NCBI RefSeq assembly: GCF_947507565.1
Contig: NC_089175.1
Location: 806,001 to 870,000, forward strand
Reading direction: 5' to 3'
Origin: Oscarella lobularis
Lineage: Eukaryota; Porifera; Homoscleromorpha; Homosclerophorida; Oscarellidae
Length of the DNA stretch: 64,000 nucleotides
The position numbers and the translations under genes were made by a program. The notes beneath the pieces were generated by a model that saw only the letters and a program-made list of their open reading frames with translations, searched no databases and had not been told where the DNA came from. Shown in pieces: positions 24,104-34,219 of the stretch; position 1 is the first letter of the stretch, and the number at the start of each line of letters is the position of its first letter.

Positions 24104-24164
24104 CGAAAACGTATCTGCAGTCCGTTGTGCTGAGTCAGCAAACTGACAAAGCAAGTCTGCGCTT

Positions 24165-24182
24165 TGTGTATTTGTATGATCG
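24165..24182 (-). promoter_or_regulatory. Putative core promoter region of the peptide precursor gene
   Basis: The minus strand reads CGATCATACAAATACAC followed by a block like GACTTGCTTTGTCAGTTT before the ATG at 24103. It aligns with CGATAAAAGCG...GCTTGCTTTCTCATTT upstream of the 29638 gene and CGATAAAAACA upstream of the 28177 gene. An AT-rich TATA-like role is inferred from position and conservation among the three paralogues. Confidence 0.4.
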
Positions 24183-24349
24183 TTGCCAAAGCAGCTGACG
24201 CCACCAACGAGCAGCTGACGCGAAATCGTTAATTAGATCTGCAGAAAAGCGGGTCGCTCGTTGATCATCGCACTACATACAAAACGTTCACCTACTTGTC
24301 AGAATACCTGTTGGGAAGACGATACTTGATCAGACAATCGGGAAAAGAC

Positions 24350-24700
24350 TGCACGAGAAGACATCTGTTCTAGCTGCACCTACCTAGTAATAATAAAATC
24401 ATTCAATTAGTAGTTAGCCAGCGGGGCGACCTATTTCTGCATGCACCGACGCGGGGAAGAGTTTACGACAGGCAGCTTGTAGGAAAAACGCGCCGAGCGC
24501 ATCTCAAAGGACGGACAAGCACGTCTAGAAAAGCCCCGATGAATAAAAATCATAGATTCTTGTTTACGTAGGAACGATCCTATCTCTCAAAGTGTCTGGC
24601 GTTGAAGATCAAAGAGTCTCGCGCCGTCGCGGCCTTCCCATGCGCAGATGACTCTCGATGAGAAAGGAGTAAGCTGAAAGAAAGTTCGCTGCGCGTACGT
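24350..24700 (-). pseudogene. Truncated copy of the NAA15 3' end (copy 1)
   Basis: Collinear with 29880-30480: shared GAGAAGAC, AGTAATAATAAAATCATTCAATT, the C-terminal coding block (GGGGAAGAGTTTACGACAGGCAGC), AGCACGTCTAGA, the TAGATTCTT intron block, and ATCCTATCTC(T)AAA. The frame is broken by deletions and the reading is not maintained. It lies directly upstream of the peptide precursor, the same arrangement as NAA15 relative to the 29165-29638 gene. Confidence 0.75.
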
Positions 24701-25009
24701 TGAGCACCACGAAAAAAACAGGTCATTGATCACCGTCAACGCTTGGGCTGAATCCTCCTTATATATACCTTACGGCCGGTTTCACCGTTTGCGCACTAAA
24801 AACCTTAATTAACTTGAACGATGATCGTTCAGCCGCTTTTCCAGGACGTTTCGGTTCGCACTGTTGCCTAGATTGGAGCGTGGCTGGAGAACCGGCAGGG
24901 AGAAACGGAAGCTTTGTCATTTTCCCGGTATTCGAACACGTGCGTTGAGAAAAGAAAAAAAACTGCAGTGCACTACGCAATGCAGCGACAAAATGACGCG
25001 TAATGGAAT

Positions 25010-25640
25010 CAAACGAATAACGCCGCCAACGCCAAAGTCAAAAAAACGCGAAAGAAAGTCGATGTCGTTGTGGGTTCCGTATTTTGTCTGCTTTGGTCTT
25101 ACGTGTGGCTCTTTGCTTTGCTTTGCTAGCGGCGGCTCTTCTGGTATTCCTTCGTCGTCTGCAGGGCGTCCTTATTTTCGTCTTCTCGCACAACCGCTCA
25201 CCTTTAGGCTAGAACAGACAGCGTAAACGAATCTGATTCGGTAGACGCATATTCTCTGGTGTACGTCTGTGCGTTCTTTGTTAACTCGTACACCGTGAAA
25301 GAAAGCCTTAGTTATAAGAACGTGTATGCCAATCACACCAAAAGTGTGACGTTTTGATTCGATAACAGTGCGAATCGGTCGCAGAGCAAATTCTGCTACC
25401 ATGTTAGAGCTTACCCTTATTATTCCTTTTTCTTCACCGAACCGAGACGCTTCACCTGAAATCGTCCCTTCCTTTCGTCTCGAACGCTTCGTTCGGCGAT
25501 GATATCCAAGCTCTAGCGAATCCTACTAGTAGCTCCTCTCTATAACGTCACGCGCTGTTATAATGTCAGCATCTTTGGCAGAACTGGCTATACTTCATGA
25601 TCGCTAGCTCATTGCTCACGGAAGGCTGCGGCGATACCCA
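25010..25640 (+). pseudogene. Decayed fragments of a third 7TM receptor
   Basis: 25020-25180 matches the TM6-TM7 coding region of the receptors (CGCCGCCAACGCCAAAGT, CGCGAAAGAAAGTCG, GTGGGTTCCGTATTTTGTCT), with frameshifts and a deletion removing most of the HLFWYP stretch. 25190-25300 matches the tail and 3' flank. 25310-25405 matches 19690-19790. A separate remnant at 25590-25640 (GGCAGAACTGG, then CTTCATGATCGCT) matches the start of receptor exon 2. No intact receptor can be encoded. Confidence 0.75.
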
Positions 25641-26030
25641 AGCTTTCTAGCGAATCGATTCGCCGTCCCGTCGAATCGCGAACTCGAACGGACGAATTCG
25701 TGGCGGCGTCCCGTAGCAAATAGCGCGCGATCGACGCCTACCTTGAGGATAGAATCGTGTCTGCTCTACGCCCGCTTCGCTGTGGCGTTGCGCTGAGCTG
25801 AGCCTCGCTGAAAGCGAGTCAACTGACGGCCTAGTCAGGTGACCTGACCCTTCACGTGACCCGGGGAGAAGTGTATTTATTGTATGACCAACGCGAGCAG
25901 CTGACGCGAAATCGATTCGCTAATTAGATCTGCAAAAACAGAGAAAAGCGAGCCGGGCTCCGTTGATCATTGCACTACATACATGTACAAAACGTAATTG
26001 TCAGAAAACCTCACGATATTTGATCAGACA
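25430..26030. repeat. Duplicated flank of the receptor/peptide locus
   Basis: 25430-25760 is a diverged copy of 22880-23180. 25885-26030 is a copy of 24190-24340, the upstream region of the peptide precursor (shared GAGCAGCTGACGCGAAATCG, TTAGATCTGCA, TTGATCAT.GCACTACATAC). The peptide-precursor coding region that should lie between them is absent from this copy. Confidence 0.65.
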
Positions 26031-26340
26031 ATCGGGAAAGACTGCACCAGAAGACATCTGCTCTAACTGCCTCACCGCGACCTAGTAATGATAAAAAATC
26101 ACTCAATTAGTAACGCTTGCCAGCGGCGCCCTATTTCTGCGGCACCGACGTGGGGAAGAGTTTACACGTCTAGTAAAGCCCCGATGAATAAAAAATTATA
26201 GATTCTTGTTTACGTTGGAACGATCCTATCTCTCAAAGTGCCTGACGTTGAATATGATCGAAAGTCTCGCGCCGCCACGGTTTCCCACAGATGACTAAAT
26301 GCATGAGAAAAGAGCAAGCTGACGCTGCGCGTTGAGCGCC
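26030..26340 (-). pseudogene. Truncated copy of the NAA15 3' end (copy 2)
   Basis: Collinear with copy 1 (24350-24700) and with 29880-30460 of NAA15: shared GGGAAAGACTGCACCAGAAGAC, TAGTAATGATAAAAA, GACGTGGGGAAGAGTTTACACG, TAAAGCCCCGATGAATAAAAA, and GGAACGATCCTATCTCTCAAAG. The frame is destroyed. A further C-terminus-like trace at 26525-26560 (GGCAGGTAGACAAACCCGAAACGCG) precedes the MITE. Confidence 0.7.
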
Positions 26341-26587
26341 CAGGGGAAAAAAACAGGCCATTTATTGCCGCCAACGCTTGGCCCGAATCCTACTCATGCA
26401 TCGATCGCGTAAACTATTTCAAAACCAGCGACAGCACCTCGATCTTCTTCCGTTCCTGCATGACGCCGCGTCGCCCACCCCCGACGAACTAATTAGACGC
26501 ACAGGCGTAGGAAGAGCTGTGGCAGGTAGACAAACCCGAAACGCGCCCGATAGACTAAAGAGAGAAGCCTCTTACACTGCGGAATTA

Positions 26588-27284
26588 TGGCGCTAGAACA
26601 GTGTCAAAAATAATAAACCATAGGAATGAATGAGTGATAGGAATGAAACATAGGAATGAAACATAGGAATGAAATATAAGAATGAAACATAGCTATGAAA
26701 CATAGGAATGAAACATAGGAATGAAACATAGGAATGAAACATAGGAATGAAATATAAGAATGAAACATAGAAATGAAATATAGGAATGAAACATAGGAAT
26801 GAAACATAGGAATGAAATATAAGAATGAAACATAGCTATGAAACATAGGAATGAAATATAAGAATGAAACATAGGAATGAAACATAGGAATGAAACATAG
26901 GAATGAAACATAGGAATGAAATATAAGAATGAAACATAGAAATGAAATATAGGAATGAAACATAGGAATGAAACATAGGAATGAAATATAAGAATGAAAC
27001 ATAGCTATGAAACATAGGAATGAAACATAGGAATGAAACATAGGAATGAAACATAGGAATGAAACATATCTAGAAACATAGGAATGAAATATAGGAATGA
27101 AATATATTTCATTCCTATGTTTCATGGCTATGTTTCATTCCTATGTTTCATTCCTATATTTCATTCCTATGTTTCATAGCTATGTTTCATAGCTATGTTT
27201 CATTGCTATAACTCATTCCTATCACTCATTCCTATCACTCATTCATTCGTATGGTTTATTATTTTTGACACTGTTCTAGCGCCA
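26588..27284. mobile_element. MITE-like element, long TIRs with TA duplication, internal inverted 13-bp minisatellite
   Basis: The terminal inverted repeats are about 55 bp, starting TGGCGCTAGAACAGTGTCAA at 26588 and ending with its complement at 27284. Both sides are flanked by TA (26586-26587 and 27285-27286), the target duplication of Tc1/mariner-type elements. The interior from about 26630 to 27075 is a tandem array of a 13-bp unit (AAACATAGGAATG and variants AAATATAAGAATG, AAACATAGCTATG). After a short switch point at about 27075-27105, the reverse complement of the same unit runs to about 27235, so the element can fold into one long hairpin. No transposase frame is present. The 173-codon frame over it is an artefact of the 13-bp period. 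Confidence 0.85.
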
Positions 27285-27286
27285 TA

Positions 27287-27655
27287 CCGGAATGAGCCCC
27301 TGGACGGTGGAAGTCGATTTCAACCAGCTGGTCAAGTTGAAGACGAAACGGCTCGATGCCTGTCGCCAGAACGCTCAACGATCAGTTTGTCTAGCCGTTT
27401 TAGGTGAAAAGAAACTGCAAGAGACACGCGCGCACACTGACTCGTTCAAAATTACCGTGATATTATTTTTCCGGAATGCCAATTCAGTCGAATTCTTTAC
27501 AGCGTAATTCCTCGGCTAATATCGTAGTTTTATATAGTGCCTGCCCGTCACTCTAAATCGTACCAAAAAAAGAACGAAAAAAAAGTAGTCACAGCAGTGG
27601 TTTTTACGAGCGTGCAATCAGCGTGGAAATATGTGAAATCAAGCGAGGCGAATTG
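27287..27655. other. Interval between MITE and secreted gene, no supported gene
   Basis: A plus-strand frame of 71 codons (27292-27507) immediately abuts the MITE and lacks recognisable features. The sequence on the far side of the MITE is an NAA15 3'-end remnant, so this may be old NAA15-derived or unrelated flank. The last 100 bases would be the 3' UTR of the minus-strand gene that ends at 27656. Confidence 0.35.
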
Positions 27656-28177
27656 TCAATGAACGAAGGGATGATTGGGAAGGCAGCGACAAAGTGCGGC
27701 GTAATTGTAATCGCATACGCCGGGAATGCATTGGAGATTCATCGAAACGGGCTCCCAGTACGAGTAGGTGCACGCGTCTCTTTGTACACAAGAATTCGCG
27801 CTAGCACAGCAGCTCTGCTCATTTAGAATATCGGCAATCTGCTCGATTTTGAACCGCCTGTTGCCGACTCCGTCAATCACATCGACAATCGCGTTATATT
27901 TATTGAATTTCGTCGGCGGCTCAGTCGTCGTCGGCGGCTCGGTCGTCGCCGGCGGCTCAGTTGTTATTGGCCCGGGCCATCGAGCTACCCTGTGGCGAAC
28001 CTGCGACGATTCTGTCTCGTCTAGCATTCTATTGATGTCTTTAACCATCGTCTCCAGATGATCAAAGTCGCGAGTCAACGACAGAGGCTTCTTCGCCGCT
28101 ATACATTCACCCTCGTCGACCAACGTTACGATAAGGAGCAACAGTGCATTGCAGAAAGACGGCGACAGACTCGTCAT
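27656..28177 (-). CDS. Small secreted 8-cysteine protein with Thr/Pro-rich linker
   Basis: Single-exon 173-residue protein. Signal peptide ALLLLIVTLVDEGECIA; helical acidic segment (DHLETMVKDINRMLDE); basic HRVARW; a Thr/Glu/Pro tandem linker (four TTEPP-type units) likely to be O-glycosylated; then a C-terminal domain of about 75 residues with eight cysteines in the order CC-x5-C-x5-C-x13-C-x4-C-x7-C-x-C and the core YWEPVSMNLQC. The paralogue at 29165-29638 shares this plan without the TTEPP linker. I do not recognise the fold. Size, secretion and disulphide density suggest a secreted signal, defence or matrix factor. Its upstream region keeps the CGATAAAA block shared with the other members. 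Confidence 0.75.
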   Translation of the reverse strand: MTSLSPSFCNALLLLIVTLVDEGECIAAKKPLSLTRDFDHLETMVKDINRMLDETESSQVRHRVARWPGPITTEPPATTEPPTTTEPPTKFNKYNAIVDVIDGVGNRRFKIEQIADILNEQSCCASANSCVQRDACTYSYWEPVSMNLQCIPGVCDYNYAALCRCLPNHPFVH

Positions 28178-29164
28178 TTAGTTGGCATAGAAATGAGACA
28201 GGAATCTTGGTTGAGTGTTTTTATCGTTCAGCCTACGGTTGTGTCGTATATACTAAAAATAACAACTAACTCATTCTCTTATAAATAGACGATGTTCGTG
28301 TATCAGGTTTCGCTGCGGATGTGCGAGAATATGGCCAAGAGAGACCAGACACTTAGAAGGATAGTCAATTAGATTTCTATTGAAACAGAGAAATCTTTCA
28401 AAATGAGAAGTCGGCCAGCTAGACTCGGGCTCCAAATTAATTAACCGGTGCCGCGCCCGACTTCGAGACAAAAAAAGCTCAATTATAATGGATTAGACCT
28501 GTAGCGATTCTTGTTTTGTTACTTTACGATCACGGCACGCCTAGCTATCTCAAATTAAATTGTTCGTGGGCATCAGAGAGTCAAGGAAGAGCCACTGGCC
28601 GGCTGGCAGTCTCAGTTTTGTGTCTCAATTTCGCAACAAAAGCCAAAGTACTCCGCCCTTCTACCTTGTCTCCCTCTCGTGAATATATGGGAGACAAGGG
28701 AGCTAGAATTAAGGGCCTGGGGAACGAGGCTATAGGCTGGGAGATCGAGCTACAGCTAACCGGAGTCGTCTAATTTGCGCCAGCACTGCTACTGTAGTGA
28801 CGGATCGTGAAATAAAACCTTATAAAATCTTCACTTGAACGGTGATCGTCTAGCTGCGTCGAGAGACGACTCCGAGAGCGAGTCTGTTTGCATGCCATGA
28901 AGCTTGAGAACGTCACCGTGACGGCGGCGTCATGGCTGGCATCTGTTTCTCCAGGACGTTTCGGTTCCGAGGAACGCAGGGAGAACTGAAACGGCGGACA
29001 CGCTGGTTTTATCGTTTTCCCGGATGTTCTATTATTCTACAGTACAACACAACACGTGCCTTGAGAAAAGAAAAAAGTGGAGTGCACTACGCAATCAGCA
29101 CTGTTACTCGACAAGTCAGCTACGACAATGCTTAGCGACAATGCTCAACGACAAAAAGATAATG
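28178..29164. other. Interval between secreted paralogues, mosaic of duplicated sequence
   Basis: 28178-28300 is the promoter side of the 27656-28177 gene. 28780-29110 is a diverged copy of 24770-25000: shared CTTGAACG.TGATCGT, CCAGGACGTTTCGGTT, CGTTTTCCCGG, TTGAGAAAAGAAAAAA and AGTGCACTACGCAAT. No intact frame. 28500-28780 shows two short plus-strand frames without features. Confidence 0.5.
28216..28225 (-). promoter_or_regulatory. TATA-like CGATAAAAAC element upstream of the 8-Cys gene
   Basis: CGATAAAAACACTCAACCAAG lies about 40 bases before the ATG at 28177. It aligns with CGATAAAAGCGCTGAGCCAAG upstream of the 29638 ATG, the best-conserved non-coding block between the two paralogues. Confidence 0.45.
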
Positions 29165-29638
29165 TCAGTGTTTGAAGGGATGGACGCCAATGCAGCGACA
29201 CACTGACGTAGCGAAGTTGTAATCGCACCTGCCGGGAATGCACTGGAGATTCATAGACACAGGTTCCCAATAGAAATGGGTGCACGCGTCTTCTCGTACA
29301 CAAGAATTTGAGATAGCACAGCAGCTCTTTTTGTTCAGAATCTCGGCAATGTCTTCGATTTTGGATTGCCTGTTGCCGCCTCCGTTGACCACGGCTACGA
29401 CCATGTCAAATTTATCAACCAATTTCGTCGGGGCTTCGGTCGCCCATCGAGCTACCCTGACTCGAGATTCAGCCTGAGGCTGCGATTCGGCAGCGTCCAG
29501 CATTCCATTGATGTTTTTAGCTACCGTCTTCGGATCGCCGAAGTAGTTAGTCAAGGACAGCGGATGTTTTGCTGCCGAACCTTCACTCTGGTCCACTGCA
29601 ACGAGAAAGAGAGACAAAAACAGGAACAGACTCGCCAT
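29165..29638 (-). CDS. Small secreted 8-cysteine protein, paralogue
   Basis: Single-exon 157-residue protein. The start is chosen at ATG 29638 (MASL), the position aligned with the peptide-precursor start, not the upstream in-frame Met. Signal peptide LFLFLSLFLVAVDQSEGSA; helical segment containing FGDPKTVAKNINGMLD; basic RVRVARW; and a C-terminal 8-Cys domain (CCAISNSC, CTHFYWEPVSMNLQC, then VCRC) followed by HPFKH. The order of blocks equals that of the 27656-28177 protein, minus the TTEPP linker. The first 35 residues and the GDPKTV block are shared with the LLFL-repeat precursor. No domain family is recognised. Confidence 0.75.
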   Translation of the reverse strand: MASLFLFLSLFLVAVDQSEGSAAKHPLSLTNYFGDPKTVAKNINGMLDAAESQPQAESRVRVARWATEAPTKLVDKFDMVVAVVNGGGNRQSKIEDIAEILNKKSCCAISNSCVREDACTHFYWEPVSMNLQCIPGRCDYNFATSVCRCIGVHPFKH

Positions 29639-29700
29639 CACGGTGAAATAGGTGTACTGTAAGCTGGTCGAATCGAAATGAGAAAGCAAGCTTGGCTCAG

Positions 29701-29711
29701 CGCTTTTATCG
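29701..29711 (-). promoter_or_regulatory. TATA-like CGATAAAAGCG element
   Basis: Lies about 65 bases before the ATG at 29638 and is followed by GCCAAGCTTGCTTTCTCATTTC. The arrangement is shared with the two related genes at 24103 and 28177. Confidence 0.45.
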
Positions 29712-29966
29712 CCCTTGCCGCGAAGTACTAAAAAAGAGCAACTAATTTACTGGCTTGGAAATAGACTTCCGTTTGTGACAGGTTGCTGTGGCTAAGAAAG
29801 GATCATCTATTAGATCTGCAAAAACATCCGTCGTCCCCCTCCCCCAGTGGAACGATGATACTAGCCCAGAAAACTGCGAAAGAGTGCACGAGAAGACTTC
29901 CTTCTAAATGCGTCACAACGTAGTAATAATAAAATCATTCAATTCCCCCCTATTCGCTTAGTAACG

Positions 29967-32900
29967 TTAGTCTGTGGCGGCGGCGGCGGCGACCGCCTCA
30001 TCGCGCAAACTATTTTCAGCAGGAGCGGTAGCGACTTGAATCTCTTCTTCCGTTCCCGCCGCCGCCACCGCGTCGTCACCGACCTTCGCGTCTTTCTCCT
30101 CCGAGCTAAACGCACCGGCGTGGGGAAAGAGCTTGTGACAGGCAGCCTTGTACGAAGCGACCGTTTCGGGACAAACTCCAAACGCGCCGGATAGGAGCGC
30201 CTCTAAGACAGACGAGCACGTCTAGAGAGAGAAAGAGAGAGAAACCCCAATGGATCCTGAATCGTAGAGATTCTTCGTTTGCTAATTTACGTCAGCGCGT
30301 CTGTCTTCCAAATCGTCAGACAAATTGGTTACCAGAGCCAGAGAAGACTGCGTTTCGTCTGGCTTTAATCGACACAGGACTTTAGATCCTATCTCAAAAA
30401 GGGCGTCTCGTCGTCAAAAATAAAGTTTTCGTGTCGCGAGGCTTCCCTACCTGATATTAGATGACGAAGAGAGGTGGCGTTTCGCTCCAAATATAGCCGA
30501 TTGAACGTCGCCACGTCCTTTGAATCCAAAAGAAGGAGCAGCTCTTCGTCGACGATTCGTCGAATGACGTCGTTTAGATCGTTCGACGAATTATTCACTA
30601 AAACCAGACTCAGAAATTTCAGGCAACTCAACTCGTTTTTTTTTGGTACCTGCTAAAGCAAAATCGACGACGTGTTCGTGCAATTCGGGATGATTTGCAT
30701 CGATAGCTGTTGCTTTTTTCACCGATAGAAGCATCATGAGGAATTTGCCTACGTTTCCACGGCAACGTATTGGAATGAGCGAGTTGGGGCGGCCGGGTCT
30801 TACGTTTTTTGCTGTAAATTCTATACGCTAACAAATGTGTTTCTATTCGGCCTGCGGCCATCTGTTGAAGGGGCTTCAAAAACTTGATCGCCTCTTCAAG
30901 AGGCTGAGACGTCTGCGAGACACAGAGAGAGTCAATAAATGTTAATGAATAAAAATTGGTAACGTACCCGAACTAAGTCCTCTGCTCGCAAAATCGTCTC
31001 CTTGTCAGCCTCCGAATTTTTCCCCGAAGACGAATCTAAAAAGGGAGGGTAAAGAAGTACTATGTCTGTCTATAGTCTAAGGAGAGAGTTGGAATTCCGC
31101 ACATGCATGTTTTGCAAAAACCACCATAAAGAAATCAACCTCCCGTCTATCTAATGTCTGAGCCTCTGCTCTATCTAATGCAAGCGAGATCACAGGCCTC
31201 ACAGGCCCCAAGACTAGTGTGCTGTGCGCCATTATTTTGGTTAAATAAAAAAAATCTTACTCTGTACTGGTACCTAATTGCGACATACCTTTCTTCTGAG
31301 CCGCAGCGGCGGCGGCAGCAGCAGCGGCAGCGTCTTCTTTCTGTGCTCTCTTCTTCGCCTTTCTTTCCTTATTTCGTATCTTCTTCTTCTCCGCTTCAGT
31401 CATTTCAGCTACACAGAGCCCGTGACTCCCTATCCGCCTTAGAATTGGTACTGTACCTCCAGCCAGTCCCGCTTCTCCAGCGCTGCTAGTGTGCGGATGC
31501 TCGTACAGGTGCAAGTAAATCTAACATCGTTCTCTCTTTCCCCCTCTCGCCCCAAATTAAATATCGCCGCCCTCCTTACTTCAATCGCCAGTTTGGCTGT
31601 TTTAAAATAAAACGGATGACTTCTAAGGTTATCCTCCAAACGCAGAAGACTGCGCAGAATTATTCCATATAAATGAATAAATAAAATCGATCTAATTCAT
31701 CTAATTTACCCGACGTATGTCCGCAGCGTCATTTTGCGCAAGCAGTACGAATGAAAATCGAATTGATCTTCAATCATGTCGACGAAATGCTAAGAACAGA
31801 CATGTGAAATTTCGAGAAAACACGCTGATGTCAAAATCTCGTCTTACTCTCTCTATTTGATGACACTTCCTCAACGCTTCGCCCCATTTTCCTTGTTTTT
31901 GATAGCTAAGAGCACATTCCGTTTGAAACCACATGCATTGCATTTCGTTTAGATTCTCCTCGGCACAAGCTCCGTCCTAAATATCCTAATCAATTAATCA
32001 ATCGATTTCTAATCTACAATCGCACTCGAGTAAAATTCTCGCAAATTTCCTCCGCCCTCTTTATTTGATCGGATCGGATTAAATACTTCGCGCACAGGCA
32101 ATTCACATATCGATCGGCTGTGTCCAACAGCCGACCCTCGTCGACCCACTCAGCCGCTTGCAAATAATTGCCAGCACGCTAAACACACCACGTGACTATT
32201 GAAACTCTCACAACATAAATCAATAATTGATTACCTTGTAGATTTTTCCCTTGAGCATGTAGAGCTCCACCAGCGTGGGCGTGTGCTCGATAGCACGATT
32301 GACGCACTGTAGCGCCCTTTCGATGTCGTGCGTGTAACTATAGTGATGAGCCATATAGACGAGCATCCAAATTTCCACGGAAGGAGGAGCCTCGTCTTCA
32401 TCTAGATAAATAAATAAATAAATAAATAAATAAAATAAATAAATAATTCGTTGTGTGACTTGTTACCGTTGACGTCAAACTTTCCGCATTGGGCATGGCA
32501 TTCGAGATAGCCTTCGACCAAATCTCCAATGAGTTGCACCTAAACGCGATTAATTAATCGCTATTGACTAACAATCAAATCACACTCCCTCCCCCTCCGA
32601 CCTTTTCTTTGTCTGAGTAGAGACCTCTGAGTAAATTGAATAGAGGCGCGAAACCCTTGAGAAAGTATTTTCTCATGTAGGCGGCGAGTCTCTCTCGAAG
32701 GCGATCTCCTGTAAGGAAATCTAAGACTAGGCGTTTGGGAAGCGAAGCGTAGGGACGCCGTCTTGCTACGTCGTCGTAAATGGCGAGGCGGTCCTCTTCC
32801 GTTGCTAAAGCAACGGACACTGTACTCTCAATCGGTACATATTGTTATTATGAATTATTCAATATACCCGGAAGTGTCGTTCTCTCTACTGCAGCGTAAT

Positions 32901-34110
32901 ACGCTCGATTTTCTGGATTTCTCGTTAAAAGAATTTGATAGATTGACGCTGCTTGTTCTCGTTTGCCTAAAGCCTCCAACAGTTTTGCTACACTCAATAA
33001 AAAAATGGACTACTACTAGAGAGAGCACATAAATAAATATATAAATATCTTTACCCCATGTCTCATGATAAGACAGCCTGTCCAAGATAACGGAGTCGTT
33101 TGCTTCGAGGTGATCCAGGGCCACTTGGTGTTGACCGGCTTCGCAGTGGAGATAATTCTCAAATAAGGCCAATTCACCATTTTCGTATGCAACGCGCTCC
33201 TAAACAAAAGAGCAATAATAATAATAAATAATTAATAAGAGACGTCCCAAGCCAACCGAAGTGCATTGACGATATTGAGAAATAATTGCGGCCGCCATCG
33301 TGTGATCCTTCAGGAGATGATAGGATATGGCGTAGCCAAGCCAGCCGTTTCGTTGAGACGGTTTCAACTGCAGAAGACGGTATCGCGTCTCCTAATAACA
33401 TATAATTCAATAAATATAATTTTTATTGTTTTGCGTCATACTTTGAATCCTTCCAGATCTCTCATCTGAATTTGCAGCAGCGACAGGTCTCTCAAAATTT
33501 GAAGATTATCCTGTACAATCAATAAATAAAAAATCCGTCACACCAAAAAGCTGAAGGATCTCACTGGATCCAATTTGAGTGCGTTTCTGTAGCACTTGAT
33601 GGCTTCATCGTACTTCTTATCGGCTCTCTGCAGAACCCCGTACACATGCCAGCCTACGTTCGTCAATCATGTCGTCGCCATGGCAACGTCAAGAAACGAT
33701 CCCCTCCCGTACATATGTGACTTTTGATGTCGTTTTTGAGTCCGCGCTTCACTTCTTCGTACGCTTCCTCTTTTCGACCCATTGCGTTGTACGTCAGTCC
33801 TCTCATGGCCAGAGTCTCTGCGAAATCGGATCGCGCTCGTTCGACGAAACTGCCACGCCCACACGCTCACCTCCATGATCGTGAAATTTTGGATTGGTCA
33901 AGATCTGCTTGGCGAACTTGAGACCGCTCTTGTACTGCTTCTGCTCGTAGCATTTCTAAGCAGAAAGCGGAAAATTCGGGTGAATAGGCGCCTCGCGCGA
34001 CGACCGGCAGGCGAGGAAACGGCTCCGCGTTCGATGGAGAGCCGGAAACTCACCAGGATACGCTTGAATATCCCGTGCTCTTTCGGCGGCAACGGTTGGG
34101 ATTGTGACAT
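29967..34110 (-). CDS. NAA15: NAA15/16-type auxiliary subunit of N-terminal acetyltransferase A
   Basis: Ribosome-associated TPR scaffold that anchors the NAA10 catalytic subunit for co-translational N-terminal acetylation. About 18 short exons. The N-terminus [19 protein letters not shown] / [19 protein letters not shown], then NPKFHDHG, matches the family start. TPR blocks follow across 33900-31700 (for example [45 protein letters not shown] at 32590-32720). The Lys-rich conserved segment ([21 protein letters not shown], about 31400-31320) is followed by a polyalanine run. C-terminal exons include [14 protein letters not shown] and the family-typical [15 protein letters not shown] before an Ala-rich end and TAA at 29967-29969. 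Length is close to the usual 860 residues. One intron holds an (AAAT)n run at about 32401-32450. Broken copies of the last exons lie at 24350 and 26030. Confidence 0.9.
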
Positions 34111-34219
34111 GGCTAGGGCGAAGTCGCTTTTGGGAGAGAACCGACGAAGAACATGTGCAGCGTCTGAGCATGCGCAGACGTCGCTTTTTGTCGTAACGCG
34201 CGGTAGGTTCGTCGAAGAA
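34111..34219. promoter_or_regulatory. Divergent promoter NAA15 / RNF121
   Basis: Only 109 bp separate the two start codons, so both promoters and both 5' UTRs must overlap here. The segment is CpG-rich, has no TATA box, and contains GCATGCGCAGACG, similar to an NRF1-type TGCGCATGCGC site. Confidence 0.6.

Noticed and set aside
23449-24198. Plus-strand 249-codon repetitive frame opposite the peptide precursor
   Set aside because: It stays open only because the 102-bp repeat is a multiple of three. It has no signal peptide or domain, and the minus strand explains the repeats better.
26604-27125. 173-codon minus-strand frame of FHSYVSFLC-type repeats
   Set aside because: A by-product of the 13-bp minisatellite inside the MITE; 39 bp (three units) is in frame in one direction. 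No start context or conservation.
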